A DNA stretch of 64,000 bases from Actinoplanes philippinensis (GTDB lineage: Bacteria > Actinomycetota > Actinomycetes > Mycobacteriales > Micromonosporaceae), in contig NZ_FONV01000010.1 in NCBI RefSeq assembly GCF_900113015.1, forward strand, positions 186,001-250,000. The letters are read 5' to 3'. This document shows, in pieces, positions 32,140-40,943 of this stretch. The notes beneath the pieces were generated by a model. The model did not search any database. It was given only the letters and a program-made list of their open reading frames with translations, and was not told the origin of the DNA. The position numbers and the translations under genes are program-made. Positions within the stretch are counted from its first letter, which is position 1; every line of letters starts with the position of its first letter.

Positions 32140-32844
32140 CTAACGGCCGTAGCCGCCGCCACCGTGACCGCCGCCGTGGCCACCACCGTGACCGCCGCCG
32201 AAGCCACCACCGAAGCCGCCACCGAAGCCACCACCGAAGCCACCACCGTGACCGCCGCCGTAGCCGCCACCGTGACCGCCGCCGAAGCCGCCGCCCCAGC
32301 CGCCCCAGTGACCCCAGCGGTTGCCCCAGCCGTGGCCGCGGTTACCGAAACGCCACCAGTGGCTGAAGCCGCCGGCCCGGTACCCGAACGGGCTGACCCC
32401 GACGGGGCTGGCGACCCACGCCCGCCACTGCGGCCCGTACGCCAGGAAGGTGTCACCGCTGAAGCGGAACGCCTGGGTGGTGTAGAAGCTCTGGAAGCCC
32501 ACCGCGCCCCAGTTGCAGTCGTCCGGGTCGACCAGGAGCGCGTAGGCACCCGGGCGCACGCCGTAGACCCCGGCCGGGACGACCGAGACGGTGTTGCAGC
32601 TGTAGGCCGAGGTAGCCCAGAAGCCACGGCGTCCACCGAACGCGGCGGCCTGCTGGCAGCCACCACGCGAACCGTAGTACCCGACGACGGTGTCGCCGTA
32701 CCCGCCGTAGGTCTGGACCGCGGTCTTTTCCGGCTTCGCCACGGAGGTGGTGGTGCCGGAGGCCAGCGCCGGCGCCGTCGCGACAGTGGCACCGGCGAGG
32801 AGGCCGAGCCCGGCCATCGTCACCGAACGCATAGTCCTGTTCAT
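32140..32844 (-). CDS. Secreted glycine-rich protein
   Basis: 234 residues from ATG 32844 (GAGAGGAA upstream; the longer frame lacks one). The N-terminus MNRTMRSVTMAGLGLLAGATVATAPALA is a signal peptide with AxA cleavage. Residues 30-170 form a Tyr/Phe/Cys-containing domain with two likely disulfide Cys pairs (GGCQQAAAFGG, YSCNTVSVVPAG, DDCNWGAVGF) that I do not recognise. Residues 175-234 are a low-complexity tail of GGGX repeats with His, Phe or Tyr as X, encoded by a 12-bp DNA repeat (about 32150-32295). Such tails occur in surface, adhesive or metal-binding proteins. Function is unknown. Confidence 0.78.
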   Translation of the reverse strand: MNRTMRSVTMAGLGLLAGATVATAPALASGTTTSVAKPEKTAVQTYGGYGDTVVGYYGSRGGCQQAAAFGGRRGFWATSAYSCNTVSVVPAGVYGVRPGAYALLVDPDDCNWGAVGFQSFYTTQAFRFSGDTFLAYGPQWRAWVASPVGVSPFGYRAGGFSHWWRFGNRGHGWGNRWGHWGGWGGGFGGGHGGGYGGGHGGGFGGGFGGGFGGGFGGGHGGGHGGGHGGGGYGR

Positions 32845-33011
32845 GCTGTTTACCGTTTTCCTCTCAGGTAGGTAACTCGGTAAACCAGACGGTGCCATAT
32901 CGGACTAACGAGGCAAAGGCTCTGAAGTAGCGTTTTCGTCTAGCAAACTATGCTCTTTCAATTGACCCCGGACGTAGAGTCGATCACCGCCTCGTTATCG
33001 TTGTGGAAACG

Positions 33012-33048
33012 CATCGGGCCGGGAGATCGACGATCTCCCGGCCCGATG
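33012..33048 (-). terminator. Terminator of the peptide ABC transporter operon
   Basis: A perfect 17-bp stem (CATCGGGCCGGGAGATC and its complement) with a 3-nt loop, 10 nt beyond the stop of the last transporter gene; the longest perfect terminator stem in the window. Confidence 0.92.
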
Positions 33049-33057
33049 AAAGCCTGG

Positions 33058-34032
33058 TCAGCGCCCGCGGAGCGGGTTGTTGATCTCGGCGAAGTGACAG
33101 GCGCTCGGATGCGGCGACCGCTCCCGGATCTGCAGCAGCGGCTCCTGCTCGGAACAGACGTGCTGCGCCTTCCAGCACCGGGTCCGGAACCGGCAGCCGG
33201 ACGGCGGATTCGCCGGCGACGGGACGTCGCCCTCCAGAACGATCTGCTTACGGTGGCCACGCAGGCGCGGGTCCGGCACGGGCACGGCCGAGAGCAGGGC
33301 CTGGGTGTACGGGTGAGTCGGCTGGTCGTAGATGGCCACGTCGTGTCCCTGCTCGACGATCTTGCCGAGGTACATGACGGCGACCCGGTCGGAGATGTGC
33401 CGGACCACGGACAGGTCGTGGGCGATGAAGATGTAGGACAGCCCGAAGTCGTCCTGCAGCCGCTCCAGCAGGTTGATCACCTGAGCCTGGATGGACACGT
33501 CGAGCGCCGACACCGGCTCGTCGCAGACGATGATCTCGGGTTTGAGGGCCAGCGCCCGGGCGATGCCGATGCGCTGTCGCTGGCCACCGGAGAACTGGTG
33601 CGGGTAGCGGTTGATGTGGTCCGGGTTCAGGCCGACCGTGTCCAGCAGGTCCTGGACGGCCTGCTGCCGCTTGCCCTTCGGCACCACCTCGGAGTGGATC
33701 TCGAACGGCTCGCCGACGATGTCGCCGACGGTCATCCGGGGATTCAACGAGGTGTACGGGTCCTGCAACACCATCTGGATGTTGCGGCGAGCCCGGCGCA
33801 GCTCGCCCCCCTTGAGCCGGGTCATGTCCTGGCCGCGCACCGCGACCGCTCCGGAGGTCGGCTTCTCCAGCCCGACCAGCAGCTTGGCCAGGGTCGACTT
33901 GCCACAGCCGGACTCGCCGACCACGCCCAGCGTCTCGCCCCGGCGCAGTTGCAGGTCCACCCCGTCGACCGCCCGGATCTCGCCCTTGAAGTGCTTGACC
34001 AGGTCCTTGGTCTCGAGGACGACGTCACTCAC
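33058..34032 (-). CDS. Peptide ABC transporter ATP-binding protein (OppF/DppF)
   Basis: 324 residues from GTG 34032 (GGGAGG upstream; start overlaps the previous gene's stop by 8 nt). It supplies ATP hydrolysis for peptide uptake. GESGCGKSTLAKLL is Walker A (near residue 40), HQFSGGQRQRIGIARALALKPEIIVCDEPVSALD holds the ABC signature and Walker B, and IAHDLSVVRHISDRVAVMYLGKIVE the switch His. The C-terminal oligopeptide/dipeptide domain with four Cys (RCWKAQHVC-type iron-sulfur region) is present. It is the last gene of the operon, just before a strong terminator. Confidence 0.93.
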   Translation of the reverse strand: MSDVVLETKDLVKHFKGEIRAVDGVDLQLRRGETLGVVGESGCGKSTLAKLLVGLEKPTSGAVAVRGQDMTRLKGGELRRARRNIQMVLQDPYTSLNPRMTVGDIVGEPFEIHSEVVPKGKRQQAVQDLLDTVGLNPDHINRYPHQFSGGQRQRIGIARALALKPEIIVCDEPVSALDVSIQAQVINLLERLQDDFGLSYIFIAHDLSVVRHISDRVAVMYLGKIVEQGHDVAIYDQPTHPYTQALLSAVPVPDPRLRGHRKQIVLEGDVPSPANPPSGCRFRTRCWKAQHVCSEQEPLLQIRERSPHPSACHFAEINNPLRGR

Positions 34033-35056
34033 CGAGGACCTCCCGGAAGAAGTGGCAGCGGGCGGTACGGCGCGGCGCGACCGCGTACGCCGGTGGTGCC
34101 GGGTCCTGACGGCACGGCTCCTTGGCGTACCCGCATCGCGGATGGAACGCACACCCGGCCGGGATGGCGGTGAGCGCCGGAGGCAGCCCCCGGATCGCGG
34201 TGAGCTGCTGACCCTTGAGGTCCAGCCGGGGAATCGATTCGAGCAACGCCCGGGTGTACGGGTGAGCCGGTCGCGCGTAGATGTCGTAGACCGGCGCCTC
34301 CTCGACGATCCGGCCGGCATACATCACCGAGATGCGGTCGGCCACGTCCGCGACCACGCCCATGTCATGGGTGATCAGGATGAGGCCCATGTTGCGCTGC
34401 CGCTGGAGCTCGGCGAGCAGGCCCATGATCTGCGCCTGCACGGTGACGTCGAGCGCGGTGGTCGGCTCGTCGGCGATCAGCACCTCGGGGTCGAGCGCCA
34501 GCGCCATCGCGATCATGACGCGCTGCCGCATACCGCCGGAGAACTGGTGCGGGTAGTCGTTGATCCGCGACTTCGCGGCCGGGATCCGAACCTGGTCGAG
34601 CAGCTCGATCGCCCGGCTCTTGGCGTCGGCGCGCGAGGCGCCGCGGTGCACCCGGAACAGCTCGGCCAGCTGGAAACCGACCGTATAGACCGGGTTCAGG
34701 GCGGACAGCGCGTCCTGGAAGATCATCGCGACCCGGTTGGCCCGGACCCGGCGGCGCTCCGCCTCCCGTACCTTCAGCAGGTCGACGCCGCGATAGCGGA
34801 TCTCGCCGCGGGTGATGTGCCCGGGCGGGGTCTCCAGGATGCCCATGATCGCCTGGGCGGTCACCGACTTGCCGCAGCCGGACTCGCCGAGGATCGCCAG
34901 GGTCTCACCGGGGTTGAGCCAGAAGCTCGCGCCGTTGACGGCCTTCGCGACGCCGTCCCGGGTGCGGAACTCGACGTGCAGGTCGTTGACCTGGAGCAGG
35001 GGTGCGCGCGGGTCCAGTCCGGGCAGGACGTCCAGCTGCGCCTTGATGTCGGTCAC
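34025..35056 (-). CDS. Peptide ABC transporter ATP-binding protein (OppD/DppD)
   Basis: 343 residues, GTG start at 35056. It is the partner ATPase to the following gene. GESGCGKSVTAQAIMG is Walker A, PHQFSGGMRQRVMIAMALALDPEVLIADEPTTALDVTVQAQI the signature and Walker B, and ITHDMGVVADVADRISVMYAGRIVE the switch region. The C-terminal CAFHPRCGYAKEPCRQD segment is the Cys-rich oligopeptide-transporter domain. It lies 13 nt downstream of the permease gene and overlaps the next ATPase gene by 8 nt. Confidence 0.93.
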   Translation of the reverse strand: MTDIKAQLDVLPGLDPRAPLLQVNDLHVEFRTRDGVAKAVNGASFWLNPGETLAILGESGCGKSVTAQAIMGILETPPGHITRGEIRYRGVDLLKVREAERRRVRANRVAMIFQDALSALNPVYTVGFQLAELFRVHRGASRADAKSRAIELLDQVRIPAAKSRINDYPHQFSGGMRQRVMIAMALALDPEVLIADEPTTALDVTVQAQIMGLLAELQRQRNMGLILITHDMGVVADVADRISVMYAGRIVEEAPVYDIYARPAHPYTRALLESIPRLDLKGQQLTAIRGLPPALTAIPAGCAFHPRCGYAKEPCRQDPAPPAYAVAPRRTARCHFFREVLGE

Positions 35057-35069
35057 AGGATCACCCTTT

Positions 35070-35960
35070 TCACCGCAGCTTCGGGTCGAAGGCGTCGCGG
35101 ACGGCGTCGCCCAGCATGATGAAGGCCAGCACGGTGGCGGCGAGGAACGTGGACGGCCAGATCAGCGGGGCGGGCGCCACCCGGGCGTGCTTCTGCGCCT
35201 CGGCGATCTGCACCCCCCAGCTGATCGCGTCGCCCTTCAGCCCGACCCCGAGGAACGACAGGGTCGCCTCGGCCGCGATGTTGGCCCCCAGCAGCAGGGC
35301 CATCACGACGATGAACGGGGCGAACGCGTTCGGCAGGATGTGCCGGAACATCAGACGGGCCGGGCTCGCGCCGAGCATCCGGGCCGCCGCCACATAGTCC
35401 TGGCCCTTCGCCGCGACCACCGAAGAACGCATCACCCGGGCGGCCGAGGTCCAGGTCAGCAGGCCGAGCGTGAGCGTCACGGCGGTGACGCCGTCGTCGC
35501 CGGCGCCGGAGAGACGGCCGGAGAAGACCACCGCGCCGAGCAGGAACGGGATGCCGAGCACGATGTCGATGCCACGGGACAGGATCGCGTCGACGGCGCC
35601 GCCGAAGTAACCGGCGGCCATGCCGAAGAACAGGCCGATCACGCCGGCCAGCAGGGTGGCGAGCAGTCCGACCCAGAGGGAGTTCCCGGCGCCGTGGATC
35701 GTACGGGCGAACACGTCACAGCCCTGGTAGTCGAACCCGAACAGCGCGCCACCGGACGGGCCCGCATACTGCCTCGAGAGCGTGCAGTCGGCCGGGTTGG
35801 CCGAGGTGAACAGCGTCGGGAAGAACGCCATCAGCAGGATCAGCAGGGCCAGGCCGGACGAGACCCAGAAGATCTTGCTGTGGCGCAGATCGTCCCACGC
35901 GTCGCCGGAGAGGCTGCGCGGCCGGGTGTCGATCGTGGCCGGCAGGGTGGGGTCACTCAT
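35070..35960 (-). CDS. Peptide ABC transporter permease (OppC/DppC)
   Basis: 296 residues. An N-terminal helix (FWVSSGLALLILLMAFFPTLF) with the OppC_N segment precedes a five-helix permease core. The coupling loop is the EAA-like motif VAAARMLGASPARLMFRHILPN, which contacts the ATPase. The external loop contains DCTLSRQYAGPSGGALFGFDYQGCDVFARTIHGAGNSLWVG, typical of this class. ATG 35960 overlaps the OppB-type permease gene by 8 nt, so the subunits are translationally coupled. Confidence 0.93.
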   Translation of the reverse strand: MSDPTLPATIDTRPRSLSGDAWDDLRHSKIFWVSSGLALLILLMAFFPTLFTSANPADCTLSRQYAGPSGGALFGFDYQGCDVFARTIHGAGNSLWVGLLATLLAGVIGLFFGMAAGYFGGAVDAILSRGIDIVLGIPFLLGAVVFSGRLSGAGDDGVTAVTLTLGLLTWTSAARVMRSSVVAAKGQDYVAAARMLGASPARLMFRHILPNAFAPFIVVMALLLGANIAAEATLSFLGVGLKGDAISWGVQIAEAQKHARVAPAPLIWPSTFLAATVLAFIMLGDAVRDAFDPKLR

Positions 35961-36879
35961 AGCGGATCCTGGGGTCGAGGGCGGCGTAGAGCAGATCGAC
36001 GACGAGGTTCATGACCAGGAAGACGATCACCAGAACGCTGACGAAACCGACCACCATCGGCCCGTCCTCGGTGCGAATGCCCTGGGCGAGTTTGGAGCCG
36101 ACACCCGGGATGTTGAAGACGCCCTCGGTGACGAGCGCGCCGGACATCAGCACGCCCAGGTCGACACCGATCAGGGTGACCAACGGGATCAGCGAGTTGC
36201 GCAGCACGTGCACCCAGATGACCCGGCGCGGCGCCAGGCCCTTGGCGCGGGCGGTCCGCACGTAGTCGGCGCGCAGGTTCTCCGCCACCGAAGTACGGGT
36301 GACCCGGAGCTGAGTGGCGACCACCGTGGTGGCCAGGACGAGGGCCGGCAGCAGCAGCGCGTAGAAGGAGGCGTTGCGGGACGCGGTCGCCGGGAACCAG
36401 CCCAGCTCCATCCCGAAGATCCACTGGGCGACCGGCGCGAGGACGACGATCGGCAGGGCCAGGAGCAGAAGGGTGAAGGCCAGGATGCCGTTGTCGAAGA
36501 CGCTGCCCCGGCGGATGGCCGACCAGACGCCGGCGCCGAGCGCCAGGGCGGCCGCGATCACGAGCGCCATCAGCGACAACCGCACGGTCACCGGCCAGGA
36601 GTCCTCGAGCAGCGTGCCGATCTCCCGGCCGGAGATCGACTCGCCGAGATCGCCGGTGAGCAGGTTGCTCATGTAGTACCAGTACTGGCTGAGAAGGCCC
36701 TCATCGAGGTGATAACGCTCAGTGAGCGCTTCTCGGAGGGAGGCACTCACCGGTTTCTCGCCTGCCAAGGCTTGGACGGGGTCGTCCTGGTTGGCGAACA
36801 TCAGCGCGAATACCACGAAGGTGGCCCCGAAGAACGTCAGGATCATCTGCAGTAGGCGCCGCACGATGTAGCGGAACAT
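35953..36879 (-). CDS. Peptide ABC transporter permease (OppB/DppB)
   Basis: 308 residues from ATG 36879, taken because MFRYIVRRLLQMILTFFGATFVVFALM is the standard family N-terminus; a GTG at 36948 would add 23 residues without a ribosome-binding site. Six membrane segments follow. The coupling loop is YVRTARAKGLAPRRVIWVHVLRNSLIPLVTL. The domain DPVQALAGEKPVSASLREALTERYHLDEGLLSQYWYYMSNLLTGDLGESISG is the periplasmic-side TM1-TM2 region of the class. A stem-loop separates it from the upstream binding-protein gene. Confidence 0.92.
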   Translation of the reverse strand: MFRYIVRRLLQMILTFFGATFVVFALMFANQDDPVQALAGEKPVSASLREALTERYHLDEGLLSQYWYYMSNLLTGDLGESISGREIGTLLEDSWPVTVRLSLMALVIAAALALGAGVWSAIRRGSVFDNGILAFTLLLLALPIVVLAPVAQWIFGMELGWFPATASRNASFYALLLPALVLATTVVATQLRVTRTSVAENLRADYVRTARAKGLAPRRVIWVHVLRNSLIPLVTLIGVDLGVLMSGALVTEGVFNIPGVGSKLAQGIRTEDGPMVVGFVSVLVIVFLVMNLVVDLLYAALDPRIRYE

Positions 36880-36952
36880 ACGGATTCGAACTTCTTCCGC
36901 GGAGGGGGCGCCGGCCTCGTGAGCCGGCGACGGGAAAGGTCGGGTCACACAG

Positions 36953-36991
36953 TGGTGGCGTCACGGTCGCATACGCTCCGTGACGCCACCA
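36953..36991 (-). terminator. Stem-loop between binding-protein and permease genes
   Basis: A 14-bp perfect stem TGGTGGCGTCACGG/CCGTGACGCCACCA with an 11-nt loop, 18 nt after the binding-protein stop. Such intra-operon hairpins commonly raise binding-protein expression relative to the membrane subunits by partial termination or 3'-end protection. Confidence 0.8.
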
Positions 36992-37008
36992 GTGTGCAGT
37001 CGATCAGA

Positions 37009-38643
37009 TCAGGCGAGCGTTTCGAGCTCGTACAGGTTGACCCTGCTGAACAGGTCGACCTCGACGTTCGTGACGCGCTCCGAGTAGCCGTACACATTCT
37101 GGCCGTACCGCAGCGGAATGACCGGCATCTCCTCGGCGAGGATGTCCTCGGCCTCCTGCCACTTCTTGATCGAGGCCTCCGGCGTCGCCGCCTTCGAGCC
37201 CTCCTTGACCAGGGTGTCGAACGCCGCGCTGGACCAGCCGTAGTAGTTCGAGCCGCCGTTGGTGCCGTACAGCGGGTTGAGGTAGTTCTCCATCAGCGGG
37301 TAGTCCATGATCCAGCCGAGCCGGATCAGGCCGATGTCCTGGTGCTTCTGCAGCTTGTCCTGCATCACCGCGAACTTCGGCTCCTGCTCGCCGATGCAGT
37401 TGACCTGCAGCGACGCGCGGATCTGGTTGCACGTAGCGTCGACCCACGACTTGTGGCCGCCGTCGACGTTGTAGGTGATCTTGATTTCCTTCGGGCCGCC
37501 GTTCTGCTGGTACAGCTCGCGCGCCTTCGTCGGGTTGTACTCGCACGGCTCGCCGCAGCTGTTCTCGCGGTAGCCGCTCACCACCGGCGACACGAACGAC
37601 TTCGCCGCCGTCCGGGAGCCGAGGAAGATCTGCGACGCGATCTCCTCCCGGTTGATCGCCATCGAGATCGCCTTGCGGACGTTCGGGTTCTTGTACTGCG
37701 GGAGGAACGTGGGGAAGCCGATGAACTCGAAGACCGAGTTCTCGCTCTTCTGGAACCGCTCACCGAGGTCGGCCGGGGCGTTGGCCAGAGCGTCCGTCGG
37801 GATGGTGGTCTGCACGTCCAGGTTGTTGTCGACGAGATCGGCGTACGCGGCCATCTGGTCGCCGTAGATCTTCCAGGTCACGCCGTCGACCTTCGGCACC
37901 ACGCCCTTGAAGTCGGCGTACTTCTCCACGACGATCTTGTCGTCGTGGACCCAGCTGCCCTTCATCTTGAAGGGGCCGTTACCGATCAGGTTCTCCTCGA
38001 ACCCCTTGGCGATCACGCCGTCGGAGGAGAACGCCGCCTTGGGCAGCGGGAAGAACACCGAGTAGGCGATCACCGACTTGAAGCTGGCGAACGGGGCGGA
38101 GAGCGTGACCTGGAAGGTCAGGTCGTCGATCTTCTTCAGCCCGGACATCTTGTTCGTCGTCGGCTCCGCCGCTTTCTCCGGGCCGTCACCGTCGGGGTCG
38201 AGCGGGTTCAGGTCGGCGTAGCCGGCGATCCGGTCGAAGAAGTAGCCACCGCCCTGAGCGTTCGGCTTGTAGGCGCCGTAGTTCCACGCGTCGATGTAGT
38301 TCTGCGCGGTGACCGGCTCGCCGTTGTGGAAGGTGAAGCCCGGCTTGAGCTTGATGGTCCACACCCGGTTGCCCTTCGCCACCGAGATCTTCTCGGCGGC
38401 GACCTCGACCGGGTTCTTCTCCGCGTCGAACGTGACCAGCGGGTAGAAGAGGGAGTTGAGGACCTGGGCGCTGCTGCTGTCGGTGGCGTTCGTGGGGAGA
38501 AGGTGTTGCGGCTCGGAGATGCCGATCACGACCGTGTTGCCGGCGGCTGTCGGATCCTCCGAGTCGCCACTGCCACAACCGGCAACCAACAAGGAGATGG
38601 CGGCCGCTATGGCCGCCATCCTCCACGGGCGTTTCCCAAGCAT
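37009..38643 (-). CDS. Peptide ABC transporter substrate-binding lipoprotein (family 5)
   Basis: 544 residues from ATG 38643 (AAGGAGG 7 nt upstream). The lipobox is in LLVAGCGSGDSEDP, so the mature protein is tethered to the outer face of the membrane. The SBP_bac_5 fold is evident: EPQHLLPTNATDSSSAQVLNSLFYPLV, WTIKLKPGFTFHNGEPVTAQNYIDAWNYG, FFPLPKAAF, NPNVRKAISMAINREEIA and YGWSSAAFDTLVKEG. It delivers peptides to the permease encoded downstream. Whether the ligand is a di- or oligopeptide cannot be told. It is the first gene of the five-gene operon. Confidence 0.93.
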   Translation of the reverse strand: MLGKRPWRMAAIAAAISLLVAGCGSGDSEDPTAAGNTVVIGISEPQHLLPTNATDSSSAQVLNSLFYPLVTFDAEKNPVEVAAEKISVAKGNRVWTIKLKPGFTFHNGEPVTAQNYIDAWNYGAYKPNAQGGGYFFDRIAGYADLNPLDPDGDGPEKAAEPTTNKMSGLKKIDDLTFQVTLSAPFASFKSVIAYSVFFPLPKAAFSSDGVIAKGFEENLIGNGPFKMKGSWVHDDKIVVEKYADFKGVVPKVDGVTWKIYGDQMAAYADLVDNNLDVQTTIPTDALANAPADLGERFQKSENSVFEFIGFPTFLPQYKNPNVRKAISMAINREEIASQIFLGSRTAAKSFVSPVVSGYRENSCGEPCEYNPTKARELYQQNGGPKEIKITYNVDGGHKSWVDATCNQIRASLQVNCIGEQEPKFAVMQDKLQKHQDIGLIRLGWIMDYPLMENYLNPLYGTNGGSNYYGWSSAAFDTLVKEGSKAATPEASIKKWQEAEDILAEEMPVIPLRYGQNVYGYSERVTNVEVDLFSRVNLYELETLA

Positions 38644-38886
38644 GGGAGAGCCTCCTTCAGGGGCGCTCACGAGGGGTGTGTGAGTAGCAGCCACTGTGAC
38701 ACAGAGGCATCAAAACCCGGAGCGCCGTTACCAAGCCGATATTAGGCGGCTACGTCCGCAGAAAACCTCATGAGCGACCGTTTAGGCGAGTTTACCCGCT
38801 CCGAACTGCGACAACTCCATGCGGCTTCTAGCGCAGCACTCAGCGCAGCCTATCTGAAAAACTCGCAAGAAACCTGCCCGGAAGGG

Positions 38887-39555
38887 TCAGACCAGACGCC
38901 GATCGGCTGCCCATCGTGACAGTTCGTAACGATTGCTCATCTGCAATTTACGCAGAACGTTCGAAACGTGTGTCTCGACGGTCTTGATGGAGATGAACAA
39001 CTCCTTGGCGATCTCCTTGTACGCATACCCTCGCGCGAGCAGCCGCAACACCTCGCGCTCGCGGTTGGTGAGCTGGTCGAGCTCCGGATCGGCCACCGGA
39101 ACGTCGGCGCGGGAGGCGAACGCGTCCAGCACGAAACCGGCCAGCCGGGGGCTGAACACCGCGTCGCCGTCGGCCACCCGGCGCACCGCCGCGGCCAGCT
39201 CGTCCGGCGAGATCGTCTTCGTCACATAGCCCCGCGCGCCGGCCCGGATGAGACCGATCACATCCTCCGCGGCGTCGGACACCGACAGGGCCAGGAACCG
39301 GACCTGCGGATGGGAACGACGCACCGACTCCAGCACGGCCCGGCCCCCGCCGTCCGGCATGTGCACGTCGAGAAGCACCACATCCGGCTGCACCGCGGCG
39401 ATCCGGCTGATCGCCTCGCTCACCGTGCTCGCCTCACCCACCACGTCGACGTGGACGCCCAGCTCGGCGCGCACCCCGGCGCGGAACATCGCGTGGTCGT
39501 CGACCAGGAAGACGTTGAGCCGACGGGCCTCCGGCTCGATCACGGGATCGGTCAT
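38887..39555 (-). CDS. NarL/LuxR-family response regulator (LiaR-like)
   Basis: 222 residues. The receiver domain has the acidic pair in VFLVDDHAMFRAGV, the phosphorylated Asp in PDVVLLDVHMPDGGG (near residue 58) and the Lys in GYVTKTISPDEL. The C-terminal LuxR helix-turn-helix is LTNREREVLRLLARGYAYKEIAKELFISIKTVETHVSNVLRKL. Its ATG overlaps the upstream kinase stop by 4 nt, so it is the cognate regulator of that kinase. The kinase and the divergent PspC gene suggest it responds to cell-envelope stress and may control the divergent operon. Confidence 0.93.
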   Translation of the reverse strand: MTDPVIEPEARRLNVFLVDDHAMFRAGVRAELGVHVDVVGEASTVSEAISRIAAVQPDVVLLDVHMPDGGGRAVLESVRRSHPQVRFLALSVSDAAEDVIGLIRAGARGYVTKTISPDELAAAVRRVADGDAVFSPRLAGFVLDAFASRADVPVADPELDQLTNREREVLRLLARGYAYKEIAKELFISIKTVETHVSNVLRKLQMSNRYELSRWAADRRLV

Positions 39556-40811
39556 CGCACAGACTCCTTACCAGCGGTCACACTCTCCCGCGACACGGGA
39601 AGCATGAGCCGCACCTCCGTACCGTCTCCGGGGGCGCTGCGGATCTCGGCCCGCCCACCGTGACGCTGCATGCGCCCGATGATCGACCCCCGCACCCCGT
39701 GCCGGGTGTCCGCCACGCCGCCGGGATCGAAGCCGGCGCCTCGATCCCGGACGAAGACGCTCAGCTCATCCTCCTCCACCTCCGCGTAGAGCGAAACCGT
39801 CTGCACCCCCGCGTGCCGGGCCGCGTTGACGAGCGCCTCCCGCCCCGCCGCGACCAGAGCCGCCACCCGCTCGTCGCACTGCGTGTCACCGACCACGACG
39901 GTCTCCACGGTGATCGCGTAGGTGTCCTCCACCTCGGCCGCGGCCTGCTCCAGCGCGGCGGCGAAACGCTCGGTCGGCGAGCCGGTCGGGCGGTAGAGCC
40001 AGTTGCGGAGGCTGCGCTCCTGCCCCCGGGCCAGGCGCTGCACCTCCTTGATGTCGGTGGAGTTGCGCTGGATCAGGGCCAGCGTGTGCAGCACCTGGTC
40101 GTGGATCATCGCGGCCAGCTCGGCCCGCTCCTGCTCCCGGATGCGGCCCTCGCGCTCGGCCCGCAGCTGGCCGAAGGTGCGCCAGACGAGCGGGGCGACC
40201 ACCACGCCGACACCGAGCAGGCCGACGAAGGCGAAGATCACACCATTGAAGACGGCCGAGAACGAGTCGGTCGGCGAATAGACCGCCACCACGCCGATGA
40301 TCCCGACCGCGACCAGGATGCCGCCGCCGATGAACCGGACCACGAACGAGCGCCGGTCGTTCTCCGAGACCATCGCGGTGAACCACGGGGTCGACGTCAG
40401 GCTCTCCGAGTGCGCGTCGCGACGGCTCGGGTCCGACTGGTGCCAGATCACGCCGGCGCCGACCGCGACCACCGCGATCATCCAGCCCGCCGTGGTGGCC
40501 ACCTGGTCCTCGAAGAGCTGCGCCTGCAACAGGATCACGCCCAGGCCGATCGCCGCGAACGGCATCAGCGCGCCGAGGTCACGCCGGGCCGGCTGCTCCT
40601 CGCCGCGCGCCTCCTGCGGCAGCACCGCCCAGTAGGCGGCGTAGAGCAGCAGGCCGAGGGCGTTGAATCCGAGCAGGACGACGAGCGTGATCCGGACGGC
40701 CAGCACCGGCAGGCCGAGGTGGCGCGCCAGGCCGGCGGCGACCCCGGCGACGATGCGCTGGTCGCGGGGCCGGTACAACCGGCGCGGCGGTGGTGCGGCT
40801 GCGGTACTCAC
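39552..40811 (-). CDS. PspC-domain sensor histidine kinase
   Basis: 419 residues from GTG 40811; GGAGG directly abuts this start, so ATG 40856 is an alternative. The longer frame upstream lies antisense to the PspC gene and is ignored. Residues 10-70 are a PspC domain (RLYRPRDQRIVAGVAAGLARHLGLPVLAVRITLVVLLGFNALGLLLYAAYWAVLP), then four to five membrane segments, then a HisKA_3-type dimerisation helix (AELAAMIHDQVLHTLALIQRN, phospho-His in IHDQ) and an HATPase_c domain (REALVNAARHAG, VFVRDRGAGFDPGG, GDGTEVRLMLP). This architecture is the actinobacterial LiaS-like kinase. It is coupled to the response regulator. Confidence 0.9.
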   Translation of the reverse strand: MSTAAAPPPRRLYRPRDQRIVAGVAAGLARHLGLPVLAVRITLVVLLGFNALGLLLYAAYWAVLPQEARGEEQPARRDLGALMPFAAIGLGVILLQAQLFEDQVATTAGWMIAVVAVGAGVIWHQSDPSRRDAHSESLTSTPWFTAMVSENDRRSFVVRFIGGGILVAVGIIGVVAVYSPTDSFSAVFNGVIFAFVGLLGVGVVVAPLVWRTFGQLRAEREGRIREQERAELAAMIHDQVLHTLALIQRNSTDIKEVQRLARGQERSLRNWLYRPTGSPTERFAAALEQAAAEVEDTYAITVETVVVGDTQCDERVAALVAAGREALVNAARHAGVQTVSLYAEVEEDELSVFVRDRGAGFDPGGVADTRHGVRGSIIGRMQRHGGRAEIRSAPGDGTEVRLMLPVSRESVTAGKESVR

Positions 40812-40943
40812 CCTCCGATCGTCACACGTGGCGCGAGACTGGGCCACGGGGAACATCCCCGGTACCGGACGCTGATATCTCAGGGTGGCCTCAGGGTCGG
40901 CGCCGGAAGCGGCTGGGGTGAGGCGACGAGCAGGATCGAGAAC

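Noticed and set aside
36919..38745. A 608-codon plus-strand frame opposite the binding-protein gene
   Set aside because: Shadow of the transporter gene; no domain-like pattern or start signal.
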